Below, in pieces: positions 23,327 to 36,580 of a DNA stretch of 64,000 bases. Numbering within the stretch: position 1 is the stretch's first letter; every line of letters starts with the position of its first letter. The DNA lies in the NCBI GenBank assembly GCA_963942565.1, contig OZ012693.1, positions 440,684-504,683 on the forward strand, written 5' to 3'. Position numbers and translations under genes: made by a program. Source of the stretch: Maea johnstoni (lineage: Eukaryota > Annelida > Polychaeta > Spionida > Magelonidae). The notes beneath the pieces were generated by a model. It was not told the origin of the DNA. It ran no database searches and worked only from the letters and a program-made list of their open reading frames with translations.

Positions 23327-23848
23327 GGCGCCAGTGTAACATTTCTCCCTAGAGTACTTGTCATGAACGCACGGTAGATTTCAATTAAACTCAACCCGTT
23401 TTAAGCCTGTGGTGCTGGTGACACACTCAAAATAACGCATCTCTACTATCTTGCAGGAACTCCAAATTTCCCAACAAGTTGCCCTAGCTTAGTATACTAG
23501 TATGTAGCAAATGTGCATTGTGTTTACAAATCAAATGAACCTTTTATTGATCAAGAAAATCTCAATTGAGGTAAAACATTATACAAATATGACATCCCTG
23601 TTGGGTGTACACTAGGAATAACTTCACCGAGAGAGGATTGTCGCCATCGGGCTACGTTCTCTAGGGGAATGTATTCCTGGTGAACTCCCCTCAGTGATGT
23701 CATATTTGTCTTATTATACCGAACAAAATGCAAAACACAAAAGGGGAAATATTAGCAAACAGAGATTCTGGATAAATCACTACTCGTCGTCTGCCTTGTT
23801 GAACTAGTTTCATCGGTAGGTCATTCGGCAAACTCCGTGTTTTGCGCA
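23327..23848. other. Receptor intron, weak inverted repeat
   Basis: A short inverted match lies around AATATGACATCCCT near 23586 and AGTGATGTCATATTTG near 23693. This may be the remnant of a small MITE. No gene. Confidence 0.4.
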
Positions 23849-23952
23849 TAGCTGTTGCTATGTGCTAATCAATTAGCACTTAGCTGTTGCTATGTGCTAA
23901 TCAATTAGCACTTAGCTTTTGCTATGTGTTGATTGATTAGCACATAAGCTGT
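23849..23952. repeat. 36-bp repeat with palindrome GTGCTAATCAATTAGCAC
   Basis: Two good copies and one diverged copy of a unit holding an 18-bp near-perfect palindrome next to TTAGCTGTTGCTAT. It sits about 85 bp before the exon 2 acceptor. Confidence 0.85.
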
Positions 23953-24035
23953 TAAGGACAACAGCCTGTAGAATGTACTTAACTGATCAAACTTGATAAT
24001 TCCGATGATCTAATAATTCTTCATGTCTTTTTCAG

Positions 24036-24821
24036 CAATGAACTCAAATTTGTGGGCTGTCAAGTTTGGGGATATATGGCGGTCGTCTGCTCTCTTGTTT
24101 CGACGTTCACACTTGCCGCCATCGCAATCAATCGCTGGTACCTCATCACGCATGCGCAGAACTACCTAGTAATCTTCACGAAGCGGAAGTCGGCACTAGT
24201 CTGCGCAGTGGTGTGGATTCTGGCACTGGGCATCGTGTCACCGTCGCTGTTTGGCTGGGGCGCTATAGAATACAACCCTATGACCAATGCCTGTAGCTAC
24301 GCCCGCAAAGCCAGCTCTTCCTTTCACTATTTCCTCATAATAATAGGTTTCGGCGTGCCTCTAGTGGTGGTCCTGGCGTGCTACGTGAGATTGTTCATGG
24401 TCGTGAGGGAGAGCCAGCGAAGAGTCCGGGTGACTGTTGCAAGCATGAGCTCTGCAGAATCCCAAGACAACCGAGAAAAAACACACGTTGTCCTCAAAAG
24501 GACAAGGATATGAAGCTAACAAAAACTTTGGTGACAGTTTTTGTGATTTACGTCATCTTACTAGGACCATACTCATTGGTTAACATGATTGATAATGAAT
24601 CGATGCTGTCCAAAAGTGTTCATGTAGTCGTGACGTGTGTTTTCTTCTCTAACTGCGCCACTAACCCTATCCTGTACGGGTTGATGAACAGGCAGTTCCG
24701 AGAGGCCTACGCCACCCTCCTGGCGGGGCTCTGCAGCAGGGGAGGCAAGTCGTGTAGGAACCATAATCTAAACATGGCAACAAACGACGTCACTGTAGAA
24801 CGAACTACGAACATGGGATGA
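24036..24821 (+). CDS. Class A GPCR, exon 2 (TM3-TM7), one frameshift
   Basis: The exon opens after TTTTTCAG at 24036, in phase with exon 1. It encodes the TM3 disulfide cysteine (VGCQVWGY), NRW in place of the DRY triad, TM4 with W, a loop cysteine (NACSY), TM5, TM6 (LVTVFVIYVILLGPY) and TM7 with NPILYG, then a short tail. NRW plus NPxxY fits the moody/Tre1/GPR84-like group. The frame slips by one base at the A-run 24476-24481, between TM5 and TM6. Adding one base makes exons 1+2 exactly 337 codons including the stop. Either this allele is broken or the assembly miscounted the A-run. An intron there is unlikely because no GT...AG pair fits. Confidence 0.85.
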
Positions 24822-24894
24822 AAAACTGTGATAATTTGATTTGCACTTTATATCTTTACAAAGGCTCCAACTCAAGCTTGTAATTATTAACATG
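24822..24894 (+). other. Receptor 3' flank
   Basis: A short stretch follows the stop codon before a TA microsatellite. No clear AATAAA signal appears before the repeat; an AATAAA occurs at about 25323. Confidence 0.4.
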
Positions 24895-25040
<146 letters not shown>

Positions 25041-25959
25041 CATGTGTGTGTTTGTACAGGTTGTTGCTTAAGGGAAAATAATGATTTTTAGAGAATTGCG
25101 CAATGCAAAGCTTACGTCAAACTTGAAAATGTGCGGATTGCGATTTCGTCTTTGAAACTATATTTTCGTCGTCAAATAGAAAAGTTACATCTCAAAAGAG
25201 TTAACACCCTTATGTTTGGTTTTAAATGTTCTCTCTTAATGTGGGTTTATCTAAAACTGTTGCCTATGTAAAATAACCAAATAATGTTCAATGTACATAA
25301 ATTACATGTTTCATATTTTGCAAATAAAAGACATGCTATTTAATGGACTCTTCTGTAAAATCTAACTCTAGCAGATTCACACAAATTCGAAGGTATTTTT
25401 TAAAAATCTCCCTCCCTTATTGTACTAGACCGTCATTGTATATGAAACCAACCTTAGAATGTTAAGAAATAGTTAACACTCAGTCTTTATACTCTGACTG
25501 TACTATCTACTGAGATGGAAAGATATAGGATGCCGTGCAAGGAAATGATACAACTCATAATCAGGGATGATATCACAATAGTTTTACATTATCTTTGAAA
25601 TTAAGGGACAATTGCACCATGAACAAAACATAGGCCAAAATAGTCTCTTGTGGAATACCTAAATCCAAGCCTCAGCCCTGCTCACCTTCAGACAAGAAGT
25701 GTACTGGGTCAAGAATTGTGAAAATGAAGTAGTCTTCCCTTTTCCCTGCTTCTTATATCTTTGTATTCATAAGTTCACCATTGTATACCGCATTGCACTT
25801 CCACTGTCTTAGCCGGCCGTCTAATGCTGAGTCTCCTTTTCTTCTAAGGAAAAGATGCAAATATTATTTTGAAAATCATCGTAACCCTGTCATGTTGGTA
25901 TTCATTGGATAGCTCTTGCTGATTACTCTAAGATGCTGTGACATGACCGTGCACCTAGA
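25041..25959. other. No gene recognised
   Basis: AT-rich unique DNA downstream of the receptor; part may be its 3' UTR. Confidence 0.45.
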
Positions 25960-26282
25960 CGGGGTTCATATCTGTCATATTCTAAAATACTGGCTTCGGA
26001 GACTATCTTTATTCACTTTCAGCCAAAAAATGAGATGATAATTTTGGTCTAAATGGTCTATCTCGAAGGAATCTGCATGGCTAAAGCAGACAGCCATGTC
26101 GTTCGGGAGCAATGTAACAAGGAAAACCCAAAGGGCCCTGCCTTTTGTGCTCTTGAGGTTACCACATAGAATGTTGCCAGCTCGAGATTCTTGGCGAGTG
26201 AACACTGCTCATGTGTCATCCTTTGTTTTGATATCCATTCTTAAGGGCCAGCCAAGGACACCACCTAGTGGTCATAACCTTG
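25960..26282 (+). repeat. Dispersed repeat of about 325 bp, copy 1
   Basis: This segment aligns end to end with 34350-34672 in the same orientation. Shared landmarks include GCAGACAGCCATGTCGTT and GGGCCAGCCAAGGACACCA. No termini, coding frame or RNA-like box was found. Divergence is moderate. The family is unknown. Confidence 0.8.
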
Positions 26283-26763
26283 GTGCACTAGAATATCACC
26301 TTAAAATGGGAAAAACCTACATAGTGTTATTCAACAGAGCCCCTATCCACAATTATAGACCACGGACCATACATTTCCAGAAATGTAAAGCAAAGATGAA
26401 TACACAGAAAACAGTATAGCATTTTTATACAGATTTTATTGCACGAAATGGTCTTTGTGTGCTGATGTGCCTTTACAATCCCATTCATTCATTCATTTAT
26501 CCAGCCAGCCAGTCATTACAGTGACTATAGTTTAGGTTTCGAGGTTTGAACGTGACTAGCAGACATACAACTACCCCTATCAGACAAGGCGTATTCAACT
26601 GATTAACTGGAAGGTAATAAATCAGAAATACATGAAACATGCCATTTAATTGCTAGCATATGATATCAACCCTATCTATCTAACTTTATAAGTTAAACCC
26701 CTCTACTAATTTTCTAATGCCTATATAAAAGGATTTTGGTATTTAAATGCAAACAAAAACACT
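26283..26763. other. No gene recognised
   Basis: Short CATT repeats near 26480 and otherwise unique sequence. Confidence 0.45.
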
Positions 26764-26767
26764 TTAA

Positions 26768-27295
26768 GTTGATGAGTACCATTGCAAGCTAGTTAAAAGC
26801 CCCATCCCAAAACACACCTCAAAGCAGCATAATCATATAACTAGGTGTATATCCAGGTTCCTGAGTGTTATACGGTAGAGATTATCATCGCCAACTGTCA
26901 TCCTTCAACCCATATTCTGTTTCATTTCAATATTTACAACTTTTCTCTCAAATGACATCATCAAATTACTTACGCAGGTGATGATTACTGCAGTTTCACG
27001 GTTACTTTAAGGATATTATTGACTATGCCCAATAAGAAGTATTTTTTTTATTCTTTACTGCTAAAGATTTCTACCGACCATAACATTGAAAATTTTAGTG
27101 AGAAATCTTGACACCAAGTACATTAGGGGCGTACAGATAGAAACATTTTCAACTATTTATAGCGAACCGGACACGCCTTTGTTTTGACTGTGACGCGCGA
27201 CCATTGAGGTGTGTCTTTGTACAGCTGTCTTTTGTCCCATGCCCACAAGGAATCAACGAGGCCTGTCCTTTCTGAACCACCACTGGGTTATAGAC

Positions 27296-27328
<33 letters not shown>

Positions 27329-27663
27329 GATATCTCGCTAAAATTTTCAAATGTTATGGCCTGTAAAAATCTTTAGCAGTAAAGAATAACAAAGATACTT
27401 CTTATTGGGCATAGTCAATGATATCCCTAAGGTAGTTGTGAACCTGTAGTGACCATCACCTGCGTAAGTAATGAGAAAATGTCATTTGAGTGTAAGTTGT
27501 AAATATTAAAATGAAATAGAATATGGGTTTAATAAAGACGGTTAGCTATGATATTCTCTACCTGATAACACTCAGGAATCTAGAGATGCTACGTGTTATA
27601 TGATTACGCTGCTGTGAAGTGTGTTTTGGGACTTTTAACTAGCTTGCAATGGTACTCATCGCC
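26768..27663. mobile_element. Long-TIR foldback MITE (copy 2)
   Basis: Same family as 22451-23322. The left arm is about 26768-27113 and the right arm about 27329-27663. TTAA lies at the left edge and TTCA at the right, consistent with an aged TTAA duplication. The loop differs from copy 1 and contains a (CA)n tract at 27300-27327. The arms are more diverged from each other than in copy 1, so this copy is older. Confidence 0.82.
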
Positions 27664-28163
<500 letters not shown>

Positions 28164-28325
28164 TATACATGATGCTAATATCGGTTGATTTTTATCATGG
28201 TATTGTCGCATGTGTCCGTCCAGGTGTGCGCTGAAAGGACCTCATCAGCCAGTCATGTTTCAAACGCTTCCTCTTCGTATAGCACAGATGATATCAGGAA
28301 CTGTACAATCCGTGTCGTGGATGAT

Positions 28326-28895
28326 CTAATGTTCCTTTGTCACTTCTAATGTTCTTTTTGAATCTGTTGCTGACTTTTCCGCTGCTGTATCTGTATGCAA
28401 TGGCGGGGGCGGTTTTAATACCTTACCACCTCTCGTTTTTTGTTTACCCGGTAATGAAAAAGGAAAGGAAATTTTGATTTCGAATCTCGACACAGGTGGC
28501 GCTTCCTTAGCCGCCGTATCGGGATTTTCAACTGTCAATTCCTTATGTTTTTTCAACCGCTCGGCGTGTTTCCGCCTTTTTGCTGTCTGCATTTTATTTT
28601 GTTTTTTGATATCCTTGGCTAGTTGTTGTTGCCTGTTCTTGGAGATTGAATCGTTTTGTTTCAGCCATCCTGCGAATGACACCCGTTTTTGTTTCTGGAT
28701 CTTATTCTGGCCTTCAACATTTTTTTCTACATGTTGCTGTCTTTCATGGGATTCAATCCCCTCCTCCTCCTCCTCCACCACCGTCTCCAGGCCATCATCT
28801 TGCTCACGTTGGCTGCCGAGCTTTTTCAGGTGCAGTTTCTTTAAGGACGGGATTAAACCGTCCTTTCCAAAGCATCGGGCGAGGACCTGCCCCAT
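28326..28895 (-). CDS. Possible small host gene, myristoylation-type N-terminus
   Basis: A 189-codon frame on the minus strand that I do not recognise. It begins [11 protein letters not shown]: Gly2 with a nearby Cys8 fits N-myristoylation plus palmitoylation, suggesting membrane anchoring. Next come a Glu-rich acidic run (about 40-47), a long Lys/Arg/Gln-rich helical stretch (about 60-120) and a short proline run (PPPP, about 162-165). On the minus strand CTCTCTATTTTAG precedes the ATG by 15 nt and looks like a 3' splice site, so this may be the first coding exon of a spliced gene. Its biased composition and balanced charge look more like a real protein than a chance frame, but no homology is claimed. 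Confidence 0.45.
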   Translation of the reverse strand: MGQVLARCFGKDGLIPSLKKLHLKKLGSQREQDDGLETVVEEEEEGIESHERQQHVEKNVEGQNKIQKQKRVSFAGWLKQNDSISKNRQQQLAKDIKKQNKMQTAKRRKHAERLKKHKELTVENPDTAAKEAPPVSRFEIKISFPFSLPGKQKTRGGKVLKPPPPLHTDTAAEKSATDSKRTLEVTKEH

Positions 28896-28998
28896 TCCTT
28901 CTGGTACAATCTAAAATAGAGAGCAGAGATTACTTTGTGATCTACTTTATTGACTGCCGTTGTACTGCAATAAATACAAACATATGTATGTATATGTA

Positions 28999-29716
<718 letters not shown>

Positions 29717-29834
29717 GCATATCACAAAAAGTAACACGTGAACGCTCAAAATATAAAATGTGATTAAGAAATAGTAACATAAAATAAACACCAATCTAGG
29801 ACATATATGACATAATCAGGTATGTCCTAAGTGT

Positions 29835-30040
29835 GCCTGGCTCCCCTGCGTGAGGATCCCCTAATCAGGTTGACTTGGTCGCTATAAAATGTACGGCTTT
29901 GTGGAGGGCTGTTCATGGTGCCTCTGCAACTGAAAGACCCCTTTGAACTCTGCCTATGGAGTAAGGAATCTCTTCGCCGTTCTGGGTTTCTATCTTGTGA
30001 CGATGTGACCTAAGCTGCTGAAAGAAAGAATTAAACCCAA
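29835..30040 (+). mobile_element. tRNA-derived SINE (copy B), diverged
   Basis: The body matches copies A and C: a TATAAAATGTACGGCTTTGTG-like segment, AAAGACCCCTTTGAACT, and an end near AAAGAATTAAACCCAATTCC. The tRNA-like head is degraded and box B is not recognisable. This is the oldest of the three copies. Confidence 0.7.
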
Positions 30041-30939
30041 TTCCCACACCTCTCTCAAGTACGGCTTAGTGCTTCAAATATCAATGATCAGATACTTAGT
30101 AGAGAAGCCGCGTCTCAAAACTGCACAAAGGTTAGGCCTACAAAACCTTACACTTGAAGGCTCGGACACTTCAAAATTAAGTAGTTTACATCTTCTACCA
30201 TTAGGGAATTACTAGCACCGGGACAAATGAAGATCCGCTTGACCTATTCTACAAGCCGAAATAATCCACGGTTTCCCTAGATGTAAAAATCTCTGTGACC
30301 TTTTAGACCGCACTAAACTAAATCCGGGCTCTAACCAGGGAAACGGGCACGATCAGCGGATGAAACAGATATGGCCGTCCGTTCAGCCTAATAATAATGA
30401 AACATACATAGTTGGTCGACATTTAGTTCTCGTTAACACAATGGACTCGATGACATTAGTGTTTACATGTGGACTTTATTCACGCTCACCTCAACAGCTC
30501 AACGGTATCGGAGGATAGAACATTGAAGGAGAAAATGGGGATATACCTCCGAGACTTCTTGATAGAGATCCACTTTGAACAAAAATTAGCCGAATGTTAA
30601 GTAAATAATGACTGGGAGTAGGGGATGTATCTCTCTGATAATGATCAAGTTTAGGTATTTAGGTATTCATGAGAAATCTCATTACTCTTGCAAAGCGCTA
30701 GATAGCTCTACTCTGACACCGCCACTCTGGTCGTGTCAGCATCTGTTATCAACAATATCAACACCACTGGAAGACGTCTAGGCTTCTGGGTTCGTCACAC
30801 GTTGTAGCCTGCGTGGTTTTGTACCTGACTGTGTACAACCAAACAGCAGTTAGCAGCTGTCGTGACCAGTAACGCCTAAATATAGGTCACGTCTTCTCAC
30901 CCTTATCCAACTTATCTTACATGTAGTTACATCACCCTT
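30041..30939. other. No gene recognised
   Basis: Unique DNA with no supported feature. Confidence 0.5.
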
Positions 30940-31046
30940 ATGCTGATGGTGGCTACCTTTGTCAATACAAAAGACGCAAAAACACTGAGAATGATTCAGA
31001 TGAAACCCTGGCCTATGGGTACTCATCCGAGAGTACTCAGTGAGAG
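30940..31046 (+). mobile_element. piggyBac-type MITE, left end
   Basis: The sequence CACCCTTATGCTGATGGTGG and the following 90 bp match the left end of the MITE at 844-1573, down to GAGAGTACTCAGTGAGAGC. It then passes straight into the 93-bp minisatellite. Either the MITE interior expanded or the copy is truncated there. Confidence 0.65.
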
Positions 31047-31047
31047 C

Positions 31048-32200
31048 TTAACCTCCTAGACCTGTCAGGTACATGTAGTAGTGTAGGTGTAGGTAGTTAA
31101 TCAGAGAGCACTGCAATACCTAGTACTGCTAGATTGAGACTTAACCTCCTAGACCTGTCAGGTACATGTAGTAGTGTAGGTGTAGGTAGTTAATCAGAGA
31201 GCACTGCAATACCTAGTACTGCTAGATTGAGACTTAACCTCCTAGACCTGTCAGGTACATGTAGTAGTGTAGGTGTAGGTAGTTAATCAGAGAGCACTGC
31301 AATACCTAGTACTGCTAGATTGAGACTTAACCTCCTAGACCTGTCAGGTACATGTAGTAGTGTAGGTGTAGGTAGTTAATCAGAGAGCACTGCAATACCT
31401 AGTACTGCTAGATTGAGACTTAACCTCCTAGACCTGTCAGGTACATGTAGTAGTGTAGGTGTAGGTAGTCAATCAGAGATGATTGCAATACCTAGTACTG
31501 CTAGATTGAGACTTAACCTCCTAGACCTGTCAGGTACATGTAGTAGTGTAGGTGTAGGTAGTCAATCAGAGATGATTGCAATAGCTAGTACTGCTAGGTT
31601 GAAACTTAACCTCCTAGACCTGTCAGGTACATGTAGTAGTATAGGTGTAGGTAGTCAATCAGAGATGATCGCAATAGCTGGTACTGCTAGATTGAAACTT
31701 AACCTCCTAGACCTGTCAGGTACATGTACAATGTAGTAGTGTTAGTGTAGGTAGTCAATCAGAGCTGATTGCAATAGCTAGTACTGCTAGATTGAAACTA
31801 ACCTCCTAGACCTGTCAGGTACGTGTACAATGTAGTAGTGTTAGTGTAGGTAGTCAATCAGAGCTGATTGCAATAGCTAGTACTGCTAGATTCAAACTTA
31901 ACCTCTTAGACCTGTCAAGTACATGCAGTAGTGTAGGTAGTCAATAGTGAGCTACTATTTTAGGTTGAAACTTAATATGCAAGGTGACATGTAGGTAGTT
32001 AATCGGAGAGCATTGCCTGCGATAGCTAGTATTGGAACCTAACCTCCTAGACCTGTCAGGTACATGCAGTAGTGTAGGTAGTCTTTCAGAGATTATCGCA
32101 ATAGCTGGTACTGCTAGATTGAAACTTAACCTCTTAAACCTGCAAGGTACGTGTAGGTAGCCAATCAGAGATGATTGCAATAGCTAGTATTGCTAGGCTG
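31048..32200 (+). repeat. 93-bp minisatellite, about 12 copies
   Basis: The unit contains TTAACCTCCTAGACCTGTCA and CAATAGCTAGTACTGCTAGA. The first four copies are almost identical, and later copies diverge and vary in length. The period is 31 codons, so frames stay open through several copies; this is an effect of the period. Its left edge coincides with a MITE end. Confidence 0.95.
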
Positions 32201-33242
<1,042 letters not shown>

Positions 33243-33387
33243 TCCGAGTGCAGAATAGCAAGATCGTATATTTAGACGAATAAAACAGGACATATCCAAG
33301 CTTTATGGCAGAAGTGAGTATCTATATGTCCGTTTCATTTCTGGCAAAAACTGCGCAAACAAAAGCATCATCATCATATCAACGAAG

Positions 33388-33413
33388 ACGACGACGACGA
33401 CGACGACGACGAC
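33388..33413. repeat. (GAC)n trinucleotide repeat
   Basis: About nine GAC units. Not in a supported gene. Confidence 0.9.
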
Positions 33414-33544
33414 AGATGGGTAGACACCTGTGATAAGCCAGGCTATGTGTCTAACCTTACGTAGCGGTCTTAGGAGCGCCACGCCCCTCCTCCTCCTCAC
33501 CCTCCTGACTTCAAACTTATCAAGAAGCTTAATACGGGAAACGC

Positions 33545-33730
33545 TCGTATCGTATATCAATTGACTGTAATTGACAATTACAAAATATGACACACGAACA
33601 ATTGAATAATAAATGATAACTGAAAATACAAACAAAGGAACAGAATATAAGTGGATTAGGCACAAGTGAAAAGCTTTGGAGTCTTTAGATGAGTTGCATT
33701 TACGTTGGTATACGTAGGTCAACTTCAACC
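33545..33730 (-). mobile_element. Possible LINE 3' end fragment
   Basis: The minus strand carries a TGTAATTG-T-CAATTACA hairpin followed by GTCAATTGATA, similar in layout to the other LINE 3' ends in the window but without a clear AATAAACATAC tail. Low confidence. Confidence 0.35.
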
Positions 33731-34349
33731 CAACAGCGATGCTTAAAGTTCCACCACAGATTGTCTAGATCTAAGGTATCTATGACAAAAACCAGGAATT
33801 ATCCATACCGGTAATTTTTTAAATAAACTTGAAGGACAGTCTTAGCTTTGATAGGGTTCTGAATAATATTTCTCCTTCAAAACCCTTTTTCTGCCTAAGC
33901 TTTAAAATTTACCTGAGAGAATCTTAGAATCCTGGCCACAAAAATAGTGTGGAACATGTGAAAATATTCTATCAGTGCAGTTCTTCAATATCGAATCGAA
34001 ATAATCGGAATCGAAAAATAGGATGTCAATGATCAAATCGAAAAAAGTGGATGTCAATGACAGTCCTAGGGTAAATAAACACAATGGTACTTATGCTATT
34101 GTATAGGTTACATCTCATAGTTTACTCGCAGTTTACTTGAAAATCAGACTCTATCATTTGATAGTTCATGTCCTTGGTAAGGTCAAAGGTCCAACCTCCA
34201 CAAGGGATCTGCACGATGAATATTTTAAAAACATTTTTGAAAGTTCCCATACGCCTAAAAATCACTTACAGCACGTGGTTTACTTCGTTAATGCTGATTT
34301 TCAGGTCCTGTTATAATTCAAGGTACCTGTGGCACGACCTTGGACTTAA
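33731..34349. other. No gene recognised
   Basis: AT-rich unique DNA with a small local repeat near 33990-34070 (AATCGAA / GGATGTCAATGA). Confidence 0.45.
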
Positions 34350-34672
34350 AGTGGGTTCATATCTGACATATTCTAAAACAATGGCTTCGAAGACCGTATC
34401 GTCATTCACTTTCAGCTAAAAAATTAGTTGAAAATATTGGTCAATTGGTCTAGCTCAAAGGAATCCGTATGGTAAAAGCAGACAGCCATGTCGTTTGAGA
34501 CCTATTTAACAAGGAAGACCCAAAGGTCCCCGCCTTTTGTTTTCATGACCGTGCCACAATAGAAAGTTGGCTAGGTCGAGATTCATGGCGAGTGATCACC
34601 ATTCATGCGCATCTTTTGTTTTGATATCCATTCTTAGGGGCCAGCCAAGGACACCAACTAGTGGTGATAGCC
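34350..34672 (+). repeat. Dispersed repeat of about 325 bp, copy 2
   Basis: Matches 25960-26282 along its length. The family is unknown, and no terminal duplication was found. Confidence 0.8.
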
Positions 34673-34912
34673 TAGATCGTCAATTAATTACACTGAGAAC
34701 GTTTCCTCGACAAGCCCTCTAATTTGAAACGAACTTCGTTTGTTGCACAACCGAATGTGAGTTAATTTTCGTCAATAATTCTACCTCAATTTTATAATTG
34801 TATTGAAATATGTTTCAGCAAAGAAATTAGAAGTGGTTATAAAGTAAACACGAGAAAAGGAATTCGGCGGACATTGCCCGCAGTGTACACATCACAGGCT
34901 GACAGGCCACTA
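34673..34912. other. No feature recognised
   Basis: Unique AT-rich DNA. Confidence 0.4.
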
Positions 34913-34927
34913 TAGCAACAATAACAA

Positions 34928-35175
34928 AGGAAGGAAGGAAGGAATTGGGTTTTACGTCGCTTTCAACAGCTTAGGTCATATTCCGACGAGGCAGAAACCC
35001 GGAACCGGGAAGAAATTCCCTACTCTTTACGAACAGTTCCAAGGGGTCTTTCTTTTGCAAATTGGCCATTGACAGTCCTCCACAACGCCGCACATTTATA
35101 GAGCGACCAGGCCAACCCGCTTAGGGATCCAGCCGAGACTCGAACCTGCTTTACCACTAGGCCACGGTGGATACC
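34928..35175 (-). mobile_element. tRNA-derived SINE (copy C), full length with 15-bp TSD
   Basis: On the minus strand the element starts with a tRNA-like head holding box A (TGGCCTAGTGG) and box B (GGTTCGAGTCT). It continues through the body with TATAAATGTGCGGCGTTGTG to GCGACGTAAAACCCAATTCC and a (CCTT)n tail. The perfect 15-bp duplication TAGCAACAATAACAA lies at 34913-34927 and 35176-35190, proving the ends. This is the youngest of the three copies. It would be transcribed by polymerase III and mobilised by a LINE. Confidence 0.93.
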
Positions 35176-35190
35176 TAGCAACAATAACAA

Positions 35191-35834
35191 CAACAACAAC
35201 AACAAGGGTGTGATGGCCATACTCTGTTTGGTTGACTGTTGCATAAGAAAACGGAGGCCATGGCAACATAGATGACCATATAGATGGCAGCACTAATCAC
35301 ACTCACACGTGCGATGTTCTGCAAATATGAGATAAACAGCAACTCGAAATTTATTTATTTATTGACATATCATGTACTTCACATTACCGTGCACAAGTAT
35401 ACCACAACTGTAACTAATAAAACAGTTCTAAATTCGAGTGTGGGGTCATGTAAGTCCTTCATACCGACTCATCGCCTGCGCTTCCACCACATTGAATGTA
35501 CTAATCTCGCCTCTTGGCTCCAGATTAGGATAGTCTACCAAGTGGATATATTTGGATAAGTAACTTTGCCTCAGCGAAGCAATATACGTATGTGAGATTA
35601 ATTGATACAAAACTGCCAGATAAGGTGTGTCTCAACAATCCTCCATACAGCAGGCTTAATGTAACCTGGTAATATAGTCTGTTTCATCTTATCCCTCAAC
35701 ATAGATTCTGACAGGTTGGGAAACGTGTGTCTTTACAGTGTTACTTCAACTGTCCTTGCTGGCTGGCTGTACAGCAACAGCGTGTGCCTCTGGCAGCTCA
35801 TATCTTTCCGTGGTTGAGACGTCTTTGGTGTAGT
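35191..35834. other. No gene recognised
   Basis: A short AAC repeat lies at the start, then unique DNA. Short open frames have no recognisable product. Confidence 0.45.
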
Positions 35835-35938
35835 AAGGAATAATCCCACCCCTTCCAATGCCAGGATTTCAGTCATTTTATTTTTATTTTTTTTGCATCC
35901 TTTTGTATTGGCCAAATTTGCCACTAGCAGCATAAGGG
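35835..35938 (-). mobile_element. piggyBac-type MITE, right end
   Basis: The segment ending GCAGCATAAGGG followed by TTAA (35939-35942) matches the right end of the MITE at 844-1573, including the inner part with TTTCAGTCATT and GTATTGGCCAA. No left partner was found nearby. Confidence 0.65.
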
Positions 35939-36235
35939 TTAAGTGACGACATTTCTTCACCGATAACTGCAAAATGTTCCCACATCGTTCTCAGCCTACT
36001 GATGCCGCTCTTGCTCTGGGTAGTTAATCTACCATCGTGGTTTATGCTGCGTCAAGTTAAATCTGCGGTTGAGGGTCTGTCGCTGACGTTGACGCTTCAT
36101 ATCATGGGATAATTTCTCTCGCCTGGTGAGTGGGCGATATTCGGGTTCTCCCATCAGTCTCGTCAAACCTCTCTTGAAGCACTCCATTCCTTCCAAAATA
36201 TAAATTCTGAAAAGAAAAATGGTACGATGTATTTT

Positions 36236-36432
36236 GTGTGTTTGTTCAATTTATATGTTAGACATTTCGTTGCTGTCAACGGTATTTTGTGTTTGTTTAA
36301 TTTATATGTTAGACATTTCGTTGCTGTCAACGGTATTTTGTGTTTGTTTAATTTATATGTTAGACATTTCGTTGCTGTCAACGGTTTTTTGTGTTTGTTT
36401 AATTCATATGTCAGACCTTTCTTTGCTGTCAA
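36236..36432 (+). repeat. 51-bp minisatellite, four copies
   Basis: The unit contains ATGTTAGACATTTCGTTGCT and TGTCAACGG. The first three copies are nearly identical and the fourth is diverged. Frames on both strands follow the 17-codon period and are not genes. Confidence 0.93.
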
Positions 36433-36481
36433 AATAATTCCTTATCTTCAAGATCTGAATTTGGAATCGCATTTATCGTCA

Positions 36482-36545
36482 TGTATGTATGTATCTTTAT
36501 TAACTGTAATTTCTCAATTACAAAAAATCATACATTTTAAGTATA
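36482..36545 (-). mobile_element. LINE 3' end fragment
   Basis: On the minus strand the hairpin TGTAATT-GAGA-AATTACA is followed by GTTAATAAAGATACATACAT. This is the same family as the fragment ending at 17525. It lies directly before the Helentron-like array. Confidence 0.6.
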
Positions 36546-36580
36546 AATATAATTGAAGGTAGAGACCAAGGTGATACACT

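Noticed and set aside
31413-31736. 31-residue repeat protein (LNLLDLSGTCSSVGVG type)
   Set aside because: The 93-bp period keeps the frame open. There are stops in the first, best-conserved copies, and no start signal or flanking exon.
35096-35293. Short frames over the SINE at 34928-35175
   Set aside because: They read across a tRNA-derived SINE and its flank and do not encode a protein.
36163-36556. 17-residue repeat proteins on both strands
   Set aside because: Reading of a 51-bp minisatellite; open on both strands at once.
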